NCBI RefSeq assembly: GCF_023101765.2
Contig: NC_064229.1
Span: forward strand, 7,230,473-7,294,472
Direction: 5' to 3'
DNA from: Spodoptera frugiperda
Taxonomy: Eukaryota; Arthropoda; Insecta; Lepidoptera; Noctuidae
Length of the DNA: 64,000 bases
The stretch's first letter is position 1; every line of letters starts with the position of its first letter. The notes beneath the pieces are model-generated. The model saw nothing but the letters and a program-made list of their open reading frames with translations, did not search any database and had not been told where the DNA came from. Made by a program: the position numbers and the translations under genes. Positions 34,196 through 47,144 of the stretch are shown here, one piece after another.

Positions 34196-34432
34196 AATAA
34201 TATTTCACGTCTAATTTTGTAAGATATTTGTTGTGTTATCGCCTCCGAGAGGTAGACGTCGAATTCAAAGACAGTCTGTATATACTACAGGTACCTAAAG
34301 AATACAGAAATTAAAGGAACTTATTATTTCCACGTAACGAAACATTTTTCATTTAATGCAATTATTTCTTAATTAATTCGGTTTGTCTATCATTTTTCAT
34401 TGAGTAATGTCTATAGAGAATTCCAGAGGCCA
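34196..34432. repeat. 237-bp direct repeat, left copy
   Basis: Almost identical to 35371-35608: 'cgcctccgagaggtagacgt', 'taattcggtttgtctatca', 'tagagaattccagaggcca'. It differs by a few substitutions and small indels. The pair flanks a Helitron fragment plus an inverted-repeat element. Confidence 0.8.
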
Positions 34433-34433
34433 G

Positions 34434-34774
34434 GGCCTAAGCCTAAGTAATGCGCTGATGGATATAGGTTCTGCAGTGTTCACATCCGGTCAAGCTTACG
34501 TGGCACTTTCGAGAGTTACAAGTCTGGGCGGTTTACATCTCCATTAATGTCGACTTTGGAAGTATTAAAGCGCAGGAATCATCAATTTGTGAATACAACA
34601 GATTAAGAAGTATTTACCGTCCAGACTTGTCAAAAATTGAGACATTCAAAGCCTCCGAGAAAAGCCCATAGAGACAGGGAGTGGGCTTTGAGAAAAACTG
34701 TGGCTGAAGCTCAAGAAGTAGTACCGGAAAAGAAAAAGAGGAAGACTACATATAAAAATAAGAAAATATCATAA
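34434..34774 (+). pseudogene. Helitron helicase (Pif1-like) C-terminal fragment, frameshifted
   Basis: Translation gives the C-terminal motifs of the Pif1-like helicase of Helitron rolling-circle transposons: 'GLSLSNALMDIGSAVF', 'GQAYVALSRVTSLGGLHL', then after a frame change near 34540 'NVDFGSIKAQES' and 'EYNRLRSIYRPDL'. The ALSR motif is the conserved helicase motif VI region. A stop follows KASEKSP, and a Lys-rich tail continues in a further frame to TAA at 34774. Only the last fraction of the protein is present, with at least two frame breaks, so it is inactive. Confidence 0.8.
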
Positions 34775-34841
34775 GACCTTTAACAAAATTCGTTAGAAGT
34801 AGATGGTATCAAAAAGAAAGGCTCTACAAAAAGAAGTGAGA

Positions 34842-35370
34842 TCCCATCAAAAACATCCTGTAAAAAACCCAAGTCTCGCAGCTCAGTCTTTCTACCGTCA
34901 AAAGTTGTGAGATCCATGTAATACCAAGTCGGTTAATCTATTTAGTGTCTACTTGAAGGACCTTCTGTCTTAAGTTATTACATAAGTTATATCATGCCAA
35001 TATTAAAAATATTTAACGTTTTAAACAAATAGATCGACTTGGACATCGCATGAAAACAAAATGAATATTACAATATTAACTATATTAGATTCTTTAGTCT
35101 CTTCACGCGATTGAAACTCTCGTTCCTGTTGTCGCTGTCGTGCTGTGAGTGTGATACATACTAATAATCAAATCAAGCGATGTCCAAGTCGATCTATTTG
35201 TTTAAAACGTTAAATATTTTTAATATTGGCATGATAATGCTTATGTAATAACTTAAGACAGAACAAGTAGACATAAATAGAAACCGACTTGGTATTACAT
35301 GGATCTCACAACTTTTGTAGAAAGACTGAGCTGCGAGACTTGGGTTTTTTACAGGATGTTTTTGATGGGA
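34842..35370. mobile_element. Long inverted-repeat (foldback) element
   Basis: Arms of about 200 bp at 34842-35048 and 35178-35370 are reverse complements ('tcccatcaaaaacatcctgt' on the left, 'acaggatgtttttgatggga' on the right) around a 130-bp centre. No coding capacity is seen, so it is a non-autonomous element. Confidence 0.8.
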
Positions 35371-35608
35371 TAATAATATTTCACGTCTAATTTTGTAAGA
35401 TATTTTTGTTGTGTTATCGCCTCCGAGAGGAAGACGTCGAATTCAAAGACAGCCTGTATATATACAGGTACCTAAAGAATACACAATTAAAGGAACTTAT
35501 TATTTCCACGTAACGAAACATTTTTCATTTAATGCAATTATTTCTTAATTAATTCGGTTTGTCTATCATTTTTCATTGAGTAATGTCTATAGAGAATTCC
35601 AGAGGCCA
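35371..35608. repeat. 237-bp direct repeat, right copy
   Basis: Partner of 34196-34432. It starts right after the inverted-repeat element and continues into unique sequence at 'cctcggctcagc'. Confidence 0.8.
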
Positions 35609-35749
35609 CCTCGGCTCAGCTAAGTTAATAAAAGCAATTTAACTAATGAGATGAGACCGACGCCGGTCGGCTTTCATAGTTCGTTTTTCATTTTTTATTC
35701 TTTTCAAATTTTAAGTGCTATTAAAATAGGAAACCAGGAAACAAGAGCC

Positions 35750-35885
35750 TTCAAACTTTCAAGAAGGAGCGTATTCATTTTTAGAAGGGCCGGCAACACA
35801 TGTGTGTCTCCTCTGGTGTTGCGGGTATCCAAGGGTGGGCGCTGAGCGCTTACCATCAGGTAATGCATCTTCTCCTTTACCATAA
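35750..35885 (+). repeat. G2 fragment
   Basis: 'agggccggcaacacatgtgt', 'ctctggtgttgcgggtatcc' and 'gcttaccatcaggtaatgca'. Confidence 0.65.
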
Positions 35886-36029
35886 AAATTGGGGCGAAAT
35901 ATTTTGTTTCTTTTCTAGCTGTTATCGTGAACTTCATAACATGACATTCCAGTCAGCCAAATGTCATTTATGTGCTTATCTACAGAGAGATTAGAAAACT
36001 CAATGACTTTTATTAACAAATACCCTACA

Positions 36030-36100
36030 CTCTAGGAATTTCTCCTGTGTCATGGTTGCGTTTAGAAACATTCAATTTCACATACACAAATGTAGGGCGC
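36030..36100 (-). repeat. S1 SINE fragment
   Basis: 'tttctcctgtgtcatggttg' and 'attcaatttcacatacac' match only the 3' part of S1. Confidence 0.5.
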
Positions 36101-36170
36101 ATAAAATGACATTTGGCTCATCACACAGACTCGAATCATGACAGTTACTGTAAATACAATGTAAAGATAA

Positions 36171-36358
36171 GCGTCCACAGGCCCACATTGTACACATCGT
36201 ACGCATTCCGTATGACGTCATCAGTACGTATCGCATGTAGGCATTGCTGATGATGCGGTCCGTACGATGCGGATCAGTGGACGCAGTTGTATGAGCTTCT
36301 ATACAAGACAAACTAAAATCCGTTGCGTGCTATGCGTACGATGCGGGCCTGTGGACGC
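36171..36358. mobile_element. MITE with GCGTCCACAGGCCC termini
   Basis: Perfect 14-bp terminal inverted repeats, GCGTCCACAGGCCC (36171-36184) and GGGCCTGTGGACGC (36345-36358). Inner inverted 'atcgtacgca/tgcgtacgat' blocks extend the arms. Overlapping short frames are artefacts. Confidence 0.75.
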
Positions 36359-36382
36359 GTACCTTACGTACTATCCGAAAGT

Positions 36383-36520
36383 AGTTAGGCTATTCTGTAA
36401 TTGTCATTTCGAAAATTCTCGCCCGTCATTGGTCGAGATTATTCTCACAACCAATGACATGGTGGACCGCGATCGAGCTCACTTCGAATTTCAAATTGTC
36501 AATTACAGAGTAGCCTAACT
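36383..36520. mobile_element. MITE with AGTTAGGCTA termini
   Basis: Inverted ends 'agttaggctattctgtaatt' (36383) and 'aattacagagtagcctaact' (to 36520), with an internal inverted pair 'gtcattggtcgaga' and 'accaatgac'. A related piece is at 54905-55010. Confidence 0.75.
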
Positions 36521-37499
36521 GTTTGGAATTTTGTTACCGCAATAAAATGCTGAATTGATGCCAGTGGAATAAATATGATCACTGAAAAAGGACAATAAGT
36601 TATTAGATATTTTACAAATTAATGCAATACAAAACTTCGTAGAGTATTAATAAACACTGTTATCAGAATTATGGATATTGGACACATACATTATCAAGCT
36701 ATATTCCATATCCATAATTGGGTAGACGACTGATTTGTATTTTAATGTCCGTCTTGTAAATTATTTTTAAATATTAGAAACGTATATTTTTATTTTCTTA
36801 CGGAAATTGAAATATCGCGCAACGTCACTTCTAGATTTAACGAAAAAAAAAATGTAGATATTTTTTAAACTCATTCTATGAATTACAGAAATTGGAATAC
36901 ATGACAAACAATGTTTAAGAATATTTCAACAAAAGGGTTCAAACGATACTAAACTCTAACACAACATCAAAAAATTATAAAAATGCAAATCTTATAAATA
37001 ACCTAAACCAAAACCTACCTTTACAAAAAAAACCTCAGAACATACTCCTAATAATTCAACTATAACCTACATACGTAACAAGAAAATTACAACCCTATTC
37101 CTAAAATATATGGCCGTCAAAGAAAATCCTGAGCCTTAGGGAATAACCCCTCCATAAGAGATGAAGAGAATAATTTGCCGCGCTGTTGAGCATTAGCACT
37201 TAAAGCTTAAAGTATGGCTTAAGTGCATTTTTCTGCTTGCGAGAATGTGAATTCTTAGTTCTTGCTTGTATGCTACTTTGGTATACTTAGCTGTAAGTTT
37301 AGTTGGATTATGTATAAATAGTATAGTCTGTATACTGTATATAAAACTCTTCCTTTACTGAGTAAGACTGAAAGACCACGCACAGTCAAAACTACTGGTC
37401 TTAAAGAGCTGAAATTTAGCATGTGTGTTCTTTGAAGGGTATGGTTGCACTAAGAGATTTTTGGAAATTCCTCCTCTAGGGGGAGAAAAGGGAGGAAAA

Positions 37500-37600
37500 T
37501 TTAAATTATTTAAATAAACGATTTTGTTCTGAAAATGATTGCTAAAGATTGGGTTAAGTTGCCATTAAATGATTCTGAGTACGGTAGTAACTCAGCTAAA
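37500..37600. repeat. M1 MITE half
   Basis: 'gattttgttctgaaaatgat' to 'taaatgattctgagtacggt', one end of the M1 family. Confidence 0.5.
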
Positions 37601-38110
37601 CTAACTAACTATAACTGTGGAGTCTCTTGCTCGTTCTTTTTCATTCGAAGCTACACTTTGAAACGAGCACCTAGCTTCACTGACAGACAGACTGACGGAC
37701 AATTCAATTTGACGTTTCAAAAGTGCCTAATTTAGAATTCATTGAAATAAATTCTTTGACTTTTACTTTGACTGTGTGGGTTAAGTAACTGTTAAGAATC
37801 ACACTTTTTCCTACACGTCAATATAAAGTTGTAGGTATACAGATATCTAGGGATTCATTGTGATTAAATTAACAATGTTATAATCTCACCTGCCACAATA
37901 GTACTACGTAACATTATCATTGTCAATCATTTTAAAGCATTTTTTTATTTACCACTGCAACTCTAGCTAACCCATGTTCACATGTAACCATGTTTGAAGT
38001 ATTTTGTAACAAATTCAATAAAATACTGCACGATTCATAGGTACATAGCAATATACTTTTGATACGATTGTGCGTGAAATATTATTATTTCTTTTTACGG
38101 ATATTTTATC

Positions 38111-38151
38111 GGAAAATCAGTCTTCGTGTTACTACATGAAGACTGATTTCC
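38111..38151. repeat. Short hairpin
   Basis: 'ggaaaatcagtcttc' and 'gaagactgatttcc' form an imperfect stem with a loop of about 12 nt. Confidence 0.5.
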
Positions 38152-38454
38152 AGTATCGTAAAGAGGTTTGCAATGTGTGCATATTATACATCAATATTTT
38201 GTACCTTATTACACGTTGAACCCAAGGTCGAATCTCGACTGAATCCAAGAATATCTCAAATAAAATATCATTTGATTCATTCGTACATTGGTTCGATATT
38301 GTATAATTTCTGATAGAGTTTGCACTCTTATGAAAGTTTATTAATTTGGAAAATCTCTGGAAGATGTCCAGATATGAAGCACCCTTATCCCGCTCTTGTT
38401 TGGTTGTATAACTATTTGTGGACTAAAGAACACTTTCGATTTTATATTATTAGT

Positions 38455-38640
38455 AAAGACTAGCTTCTGACAGCAGCTCCCGCGTTTTCTTGGGATAAAA
38501 AGTATCCTATCAACCATGTCAGCTTATACCCTGTCTGTATACCAAATTTCATCAAAATCCGATCAGTAGTTTCCGCGTGATTGCCGGACGAACATCCAAA
38601 CAAACAAACTTTCACATTTATAATATTAGTCTGATTATCA
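38455..38640 (-). repeat. L1 tail repeat, reversed
   Basis: 'gggataaaaagtatcctatc', 'taccaaatttcatcaaaatc' and 'aaactttcacatttataata'. Confidence 0.75.
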
Positions 38641-39714
38641 GATAACTATTTGGTATTGGTTTTAATGATCCCTGAGACTAAAATATTTTTTTTAATTCAA
38701 CAAACCAAAATGAGCTATCGTCGTCGTCTTGTGGAGGTCATCTCGACCTCAAGAGTCAAGACCGTACGTTACACGTTGCAACACAGTCTTTGGACAACTT
38801 CGGGGAATTTTCTAGAAAGATTAGAAAAGGTCACGATACGTTAAAACATGGAAATTATAATAGTTCTACAATACTATATCTACAATACAATCTATAACAC
38901 TCTATTGAACTTATTTATTTAATTTATAATGTGATTATGTGATATGCAATATCCGAAGAAACTAAAATGTAAGGTATTATAACAATTCTAAAGTTCTATT
39001 CGTGGGCTAGGTAAAAATACTTTTTATTTTGTGAAACTTCTAGCAGTAACGTAATATAATATTATTATATTACTATTATTTCTTTTTGATTATTCAAAGG
39101 GTTTAATTTTGGGAGATATTACTCAAAAGCAATGTGGTCTTTTAGACTATTTAAATGGTAGACTATCTACTGTTTAAATTCCTTCTAATACTAAAACTGA
39201 GTGTCTATGTATTAAAAAATGGAAAAAATATATCACTTAATTCCAATTTTAAAACACACCCATCACTGACCATTTAGCACCAAAACCAACACGAAACATT
39301 GCACACACGTATCGTAACTTACATCGTGACGTCACGGCGACTTGCATCACATCACACAGTCGCAAGCGCACGTTGACATCGACCCCGGTTTACCTCCAAA
39401 CTTGACATTGGTAACACAACCGGTACATATTCTCAACTTCCGTTTATATAATTAGTTCCGCACTTAGATTAATTATTGGCAATTTTATTAATGGTTGTAA
39501 TAGTGCTATGTGGATTAAAAGGTTGTTGGAATTGTAACATTGTTTTTTAATGGATTCTGTGATTGGTGGTACAGGTTTTGTCACGTAGGCTATGTGGCTT
39601 TCGGCTCGGTGCAATATTTTTCTTTATACTACTAGGTTATTTCACATTATGTGACTACTATATCATTCACTAAGTTTTGGTTAAACTTTCAATTCTAGAA
39701 TACATCTATAAAGT

Positions 39715-39845
39715 GCAACGTCACGCCTTTTATCCCAGAACAGGTAGGCAGAGGTGCACATTACGGCTAATGCCGCTATACAATGTACACCCACTTTTCA
39801 CCATTTGTGGTATAAGTCCCATGTAATAGGGAGTGAGCCTATACA
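39715..39845 (-). repeat. S2 SINE body fragment
   Basis: 'tcacgccttttatcccagaa', 'cacccacttttcaccatttg' and 'ataagtcccatgtaatag' are the reverse of the S2 3' half. Confidence 0.65.
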
Positions 39846-40624
39846 TCAATGAAATCGATCGATAAATGAATTGATCTATGTTTTTGACAGAAACTTAAAA
39901 AACTTTGGAAAACTCGGAGTTTCTGTCAAGTCATGTCATAAATCAGTTTTAAGCTACAAAGGAATTGAAATCGGTTATTAATTTTCACCGCTCGTCATCT
40001 TTTAAATATAATAATATAATATAATAATATGCAGTTTAAAAAATACAGTCATAAAACAGTACCATTTTTTCCCAAGGTCTTTTTGTAATGGGACAAACCC
40101 GCCACAACCTCCCAAAACCGCTGCAACTCCTGTGAGCGAGGATCTACAGTAAATACAACCATGAAAACACCAAGGTCTTGTAAACAAAAAAAAAACTCAT
40201 TAATAAACATTGTCTCGTACTTTGTTGTATTTAAAATACACAAAACATTGCCATGAAATGTCATACATACTTCTAAACAGAGAAGCAGTATGAGGTAATA
40301 TTTTTCTAATAAATACAAGTAAGTACAGTGACATTAAAAAATATTAAATAGCTATCGATTTTTGTTTACAATATTGATTCACTACTATTTACGTATTAAA
40401 TGCCATGGGGACAAAGTTACCGGGGCTAGCGGAGAATTTGCCTTCAACAGATTTATTGTTGGCTTCAATGGGACAGCAAAGATTTTTTTAGCCGTTCACA
40501 CACAACCTTTAGATGTCCACAAAACTCCTGGACAAAACTGAAGAAACTCTCAAATATTTATTTGCTTGACGGGGTTCACAACCAGCTACGGGTGGCACCT
40601 TACACCATATGCTTAGCTATAACT

Positions 40625-40830
40625 GATGCACGGTCGGTGCAGTGGTTACGTGGCCGGCTGCTGTGCAACGTGTTGCAGGTTCCATTCCCTCGTCGGCCAA
40701 AAACTGGTAATAGCATTTTCTGAGTAAAATTACCATTATTAGCCCGGAGTCAAGAAGTTCGGCGGTGTTTCACCCACGTGCCTCGGAAAGCACGTAAAGT
40801 CGTTGGTCCTGCACCTGATCTCTCTTCAGC
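40625..40830 (+). repeat. tRNA-derived SINE, family S3
   Basis: The head 'cggtgcagtggttacgtggc' and box-B-like 'gcaggttccattccctcg' are tRNA-like. The body has 'ttagcccggagtcaagaag' and 'cacgtgcctcggaaagcacg'. Confidence 0.6.
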
Positions 40831-41644
40831 ACACGCACACACTTGTTCACTATAATATCTCCTGCTTAGTGGGCTAGTCTAGTTAGACAGACTGGCTACC
40901 GTGATCAAAGTGATCAAAATCGATCAGGAAAATAGTCATAACGACACATTTTATTTGTAAAATAAAGTTACAGCTCGTAATGCAATCCAAGCCATTTGAA
41001 TAACGTTTTAAATGTTTCTTTTTTTAATTCAAAATACCGCCATCTTTTGACGTCCACTGTACTATTACTACCTATTACACTGTATCACAGCTCAGACGTC
41101 CATTGTCTGAGTTTTCTTAAAGAAAATCTATTTCTAGACATTTCTTTGCGTGGGAGGTTGTTTGTGTGATGTCTACATGAGCGTAAAGCTAGAATACTAA
41201 GCGACAATAAGCTGACTGAGTCTGAAGGATCTTAAAATAAACTTGTTTGTAGATTTTTATGGGAAAAGTTTTGTGATAATATCGTAAATACGAGGCGAGA
41301 TTAGACGGGATACTAGTCAGATAGTTCTTGGGATAGTGATTGGACATCGCTGTTAACAAAGTTCGCCTGGCAGTATCTACGCTAAATATACGTATTTTTT
41401 TAAAAACAAAAGTTGATCAGGATTCGATAGCGTGGTTTAACTGTTGAGATGTCCTAACTTCTACGATGGAAATAATAAAATGTAGGAGAAAAATAAAAAA
41501 TAAGATTAAACCTTCGAATTAGTCCTTTAAATATAATATTATTATTTTTGGCATAGTAATAACACATTTTTAACAAAAGTGACAGAAGATATTTAACTTT
41601 ATTTAAAAAAATCAAAAAGTGTTAGTAGATTTTATACCATACCA

Positions 41645-41745
41645 GTGCCAACAAGCATTGAACAAACGTGGTGATTAATGCTCAAACCTTCTCCGTGTGC
41701 GATGAGTCCTTTGGTCAGCAGTGGCGGCTTATAGGTTGCTGATAT
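41645..41745 (+). repeat. S4 SINE fragment
   Basis: 'gtggtgattaatgctcaaac' and 'ggtcagcagtggcggcttat' match the 3' part of S4. Confidence 0.65.
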
Positions 41746-42209
41746 GAGCACACTGTATCAGTGTACCAACTGTATGATGAGATGTTACTTTGCCATACAA
41801 AGTTCTAACCAAAAGTGAAACTACAAAATAGATTGTACCGCCATTACACACGCGTCTGGAACTAAGAAACAACCGGCTCCTGGCCTTGTCCCAACTAGTT
41901 TAGTAGTCGGTATTGTGTTTTGGCAGACTCCACTGAATGCCAACGTTTTTCAAGGAACGCAACATGTTAGGATGATACCATATGGCTTGGTTAGACTTGT
42001 TGTCAGATTTAAAGAAGTACATGTGATTCGACTATTAAGTTAAAATGTTTCTTTCACGGACTTTTAAAAAGGTACAACACAACATCTTGAATGGCTATAA
42101 ATACATATATCACAAACCTATATTTTATTGTATTGTTCCTTTTCTACCGTGGTTTGGTAACCGCAGCATATAATTACGCCTGCACCGTATGGATCCAATA
42201 CTTATAAAA

Positions 42210-42302
42210 ACTAAGGGATTGTCAGACTCTAACTGACTAAAAACCACTCCGTTCCTACTTCTGCTTTAAAGCAAAGCCCCTTAGGTCATGTCCGCAGCTC
42301 CG
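42210..42302 (-). repeat. R1 fragment
   Basis: 'cagactctaactgactaaaa' and 'ggtcatgtccgcagctccg' cover only the 5' half in retroposon sense. Confidence 0.6.
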
Positions 42303-42447
42303 TATCATATACAAAGAACTAATATTTATAACGTTAAAAAAATTATAGATTCCTTTTATATCTGGTTAATAAAACCACTAACATGTACTCTTTTAAACCC
42401 ACGCTTGGCTGTTCTACTAAAAACTATATTATTAAGGTTTTTATGTG

Positions 42448-42861
42448 TATACAATGTGATAGGGGCGAGACTTCTAACCCGTTAAGGCTGAATACTACAT
42501 CTAATTTTAACGACAAAAGTCCTGGGTCGAAGGGGTCGAATCCCCTTCCCCTAAAAATTATGGCCATTTTAATATTTTTTTTACTTTTTTTGATATCAAA
42601 GGTTGTATGCGTCGTAGAAACAAAAAAAAGACGACAAACGGTAGCTAATAACCTTGGCTAACTAATTCATTACTTTTTTCATATGTTTGATAATGTTTTG
42701 GTGAGAAAAAAATAATTTGTGAATTATTCTTACCGAAAAAATCACTATTTTCCTATATTTTCAATTAGGGGTTCAACCCCCATATTATTTTTTTGTCGAT
42801 AAAATTAGATGTAGTACTCAGCCTTAAAGGGTTAGAAGTCCCACGCCTATCACATTGTATA
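42448..42861. mobile_element. Foldback element, about 414 bp
   Basis: Outer ends 'tatacaatgtgatagg' and 'cctatcacattgtata' are exact inverse complements. Arms continue to about 42520 and from about 42790 ('ctacatctaattttaacgac' against 'gtcgataaaattagatgtag'). Short frames on both strands are arm translations. Confidence 0.8.
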
Positions 42862-43887
42862 GTATGGACAGGTAATTTGATTGAGACGAAGGATCTGAAG
42901 GGCGCCAGTTGACTTAATCTGCCCTCGCACAACCTTGACATTACTGCCAAATGACATTTATTAGTAGGTAGGCAGGGAGGTAGGTAAGGTACTACATTTT
43001 TCTCTTTATCTTGTACCCTGCTCTTTGGACGAGATTGAGTAGTTTTTTTTTTTTTTCTATTTAGGCACTTATTTAATTTGCTTTAATGATTCATCTTGGT
43101 TTTAAATCCCAATCAGTATGAATGTGATACATACTGCATTACAACGAGGAAACTGATAATTATATAGTTGTATTAAGACGTATAGTCTCCCATCTTCAAC
43201 AGTCAATACCCAATCCATATAAGGGATAAATACACCCTGATTGAATCTATGCGATCAAAAATTCTAAATTCAAATCCTGTCTCAAACAGGCTTAAGCAGA
43301 ACAAGAGTGTCTTCTGATTACAAGCACAGTAGAATAAAATTCACAAAATGGAAAGTTTTATTTAATTATTTGAACTTATCTCAAATTCTTACCTACACAA
43401 TGTCCCACTAATATAATCCCACACGATCCCTACATTCAATTATTATCCTCTAATTAAAAGCTGCGCTAATATTAATACAGAATTATTGCTAATTTACTAA
43501 AGAGCAGCATGAAATACTCAGATAAATTATCAAGCGTAATTAGTATCTTGATGAGAAGAAATTCTTAGCGTGGGTGTTCAGTACGAGGTTGTATTAATCT
43601 TGCCCGCAACGAAACAAGAAAAAACATCATTAACAATTTAACAGAAAATTCATGTTTAATAAGCTCCTCTTTATACAACAATTTCGAGAAATAAATAAAA
43701 ATTTAACTACTACCAGTCTTAGGGATTGTTATTAAATACAAGGCGCCCACGCTCAACCTACGCAGTATTCTGACAAAAAGGATAAAATATCATAGAACGT
43801 TCTAGTATCGTGCTTTTGTCTTAAAATTTTAAAATGCTACATTCCTATAAGAGCGCAGTGTAATTCCATTTGTTTTTTAAAGATTAA

Positions 43888-44127
<240 letters not shown>

Positions 44128-44199
44128 GGCAAGTACGCCTGTCGACGTGTTCATGTCCCACTCATTACGTAACTCCCACCTACCGACGCGGATTGATTT

Positions 44200-44836
44200 T
44201 TGTTACCATCGCACTCTGTCACAGCACGCATGCGCCGAAACTTGACGCACACACCCTTACCAAACGACCACACATTGACGCACCCTCCAACTTTATCGAA
44301 CATAGATTTTCAACTCTACGCCGATAAGATAAGGTCCAACCTAGTTTGGCACTGTGAACAGTTGGTATTTTTAGATAATACGTGCCTATTATGGCGAGTA
44401 CAGACGCGCCCTCTCTCATACAAATCGGGAAACCTCGTCGCGGAAGGTTTTCCTCTTTTCTGTCTATATTTTCTGTAAAATATCCACATTTTACAGCACA
44501 GTTTCGGCGTCTTTTTACTCTAGCTCGTACGTCAAATCACTGTGTGTGTTCATGGGGTTGGATTTTGCGTAAAAAAGGAGGTTTTAGTCGGGAAAGGTGT
44601 GACTAAAAATAGATCACTGCCCGATATACTTGTAGGGAAATCTAGTGAGAGCTTTCCATTCATAAATTACATTCATTTGGTGTCGGGCAGTGAAGTAATA
44701 CAGTTGGGAGAAGCGATATAACTAGTGAATGTATTAGTTCGGTGATAAGGTTCAAGTGCTGACGGAGATCGATACACGGGCCCCTGCCTGAGTTCATCTT
44801 TTGAGAAGACACCAGTTCACCGCTCAGAAGAAAAAA
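44200..44836 (+). promoter_or_regulatory. nSyb: Presumed nSyb promoter and 5' UTR region
   Basis: Higher-GC sequence between the S1 SINE and the proposed first exon, containing a CRE-like 'tacgtcaaatca' (near 44527) and initiator-like 'gggcagtg' sites at 44609 and 44685. The exact start is unknown. Open frames here (up to 92 codons) show no protein family and look like leader sequence. Confidence 0.35.
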
Positions 44837-44837
44837 T
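44760..44837 (+). other. nSyb: Proposed first exon of nSyb (5' UTR plus AT of the start codon)
   Basis: Sequence 'cgctcagaagaaaaaat' is followed by a perfect donor gtaagt (44838). Joined to the exon at 59966, which begins with one spare G before codon GCG, it makes AT|G GCG ACG, a start codon giving MATEGGLAPGG. The phase fit is exact, but distance (15.1 kb) and lack of transcripts keep this an inference. The upstream border of the exon is not determined. Confidence 0.5.
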
Positions 44838-45534
44838 GTAAGTTTTTTTACCTAAATCTATTTTACCATACATACTTATTATTACAAATTTCTTCTCAAT
44901 AATACGTTTAAATAGTAATGCTACTGTCACCGTAGTCCATTTCAACCGTTCAATAGTATGACGCTTCACAATGGATTATAGATTGTATAGATATACAAAC
45001 TCCTTGGGGCTTCTACGCTCAAAGAATATAAACTATCTCGGATTATAAATGGCAAAAGAAGAATGAATTCTGAATTTGAAAGTTTATATTAAGAATGGTT
45101 TCGATGACTGCCAGTATTTTTTATTATTGGGTTTTCCAATGACTTCATGTAATTGGTCGAGAAAGGAGCCTTATTGGGGTAAGGCTATTGCGCTTTAGAT
45201 TATTTTATGTCATAATATCTATAATTGTGTTTTTGGTATTTTGTTTTAATAGCATATATGTATGTGTCAAGTCATATGTATGTCGCCGTATGATTCATAT
45301 TAGCGTGGGTGACCACTATTATGATTAGTGCGATGTCTATGCAAATTAATAAACTAAAATAATTAGTGCCTAGGGTCGTCGCTTTAGTAATTTTAGTTAG
45401 TACTGACAGCGATATGGTTATTTTATAATTTAAAGGTATAAACAGAAACTAATTAACAAAATATTCGTGCGTTTTTTTTCAAAGTCTACATTTTTCACCA
45501 AAAAAGGTTATCTCACGCACGACTCCATGACGTG

Positions 45535-45625
45535 TAATAAAATTTACCGAACTTGGAAACCGAACCTGGGACTCCTAGCTTAGCAATTCACTTTTAAACT
45601 ACTCGACCAACAAGGAAAATTGAAG
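45535..45625 (-). repeat. SINE head fragment (S2-like)
   Basis: 'ccgaacctgggactcctag' and 'actactcgaccaacaagg' are the reverse of the S2 tRNA-like head. Confidence 0.55.
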
Positions 45626-47144
45626 CAGATTCCATTACTAAAAAGATTGTAATTGGAATCCTACCAATTAAATTCAATAAGTCTCCTTATTCAAGATTTT
45701 TGAAATTGAAAAAGTAAGATTCTTCTACGTATATAGGTACTATAAAAGGGAATCTGTAACGCATGGCCTGTACAAATATGCGGAAAAAATATTTCGAACC
45801 AATAAAAAAATTAAATGATACCGAAGTCGATACCCGAAACTCGAGACGGATAAACATTTTTGAACTTTGGAATAAAAATATTTCTTTTTTAAATAAAGAA
45901 TCGTTATTTAAACAGACGTCAGTAATATGACGATACAATGAGAGGTTACATCGAATCCTAGGATATTTTCCTAACGTTTAGATGGACAAGCACCGTCAGC
46001 ATTGTTTGGCCCACCCCTGCCGTCTACAGAATCGAATGAAACAAAATTATTTTTAAAAAGTATTCGCTATCCATAGCCTAGTATACTAAAATCTCTTCCC
46101 TAACTCCCCAACGTCATCGTATTCCCAGCTTTAAACTCCGAAGCTGCCAAGTTGCCAACATAACAGAACGAACTTCGAAACGTGCTACCAACGTCATCGG
46201 AAAGTAATACCCGCGCTGATTGGTCGAGCCTGCACAACACAGATACATTAAAATTTCAAAGCACGAACGTACCAATATAGTACATACGGGTACAATCGAC
46301 AATGTAGATTTTTATTGCTTTTTTATTTTGATTTTGGAACGATATTGGGAGAAAACAGACTATACATATACAGCTAACTCAACTAGGTATATGCAATAGA
46401 TTTTGCACTCTACGACCTAACTTGTAATAAAGTCGAAAATAGATCTTACAATTTTATTATGTTTAATTGCAAAGGCTGAAAATCTACGGGAATGTCAGAC
46501 TAGGACTCAGAATAAGAACTCAGTATTAACCATAAACATCCTTAATGGTATATTTATAACATGAAACTTACTCGTGCGTATACCAACCTTTTCCTATCTT
46601 CCTTTTTATGTTCTACTAAGTAGCAGAACTACATAAATATTACAGAACTACAATACATAATTTAATTACGACTAAAAATAAAAACTATTCACATAAAACT
46701 GAAAACCCATGTCAAATAAAATATCGTATAGCTAATCCTTCCTTTCAACTCATACAACATAAGTCCCTCATTTAATTTAACATTTGATCCTAATTATCAA
46801 GCCTGACTGACTATTTGAGGGTTGGGAACCCAGTGACCTATTATCATGAACTTGCCGACTTAATATACACCATAAATATAATTAATATCCAACCTTATTC
46901 CTTTGTGATTAAGTCTAAAGTTCTTTTAAAGGAAGGGGTAGCTTGATAAGCTGGTGGTGTATATCTTCGAAAATATACTTGACATTTTAAACCTTGTTTT
47001 AAAGGTCAGACAGAGGTGTGACTTTCTTAGAAATGGTTTAGTTAATAATATGTGGTTATTTTGGCTTCGGTACTTCTTATTCTTCGAACTTCGATCTGGA
47101 AGTAAAGAAGACATATGTTCTACATCAGACGTCTTGTAGCTAAG

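Noticed and set aside
36800..37950. Possible split signal exons for gene F (ATG near 37920 and a 29-nt exon near 36830)
   Set aside because: Phases fit, but the joined peptide is not hydrophobic enough for a signal peptide.
40002..40318. Overlapping minus-strand frames of 61 and 89 codons
   Set aside because: No domain, no consistent splice structure, and the two frames conflict.
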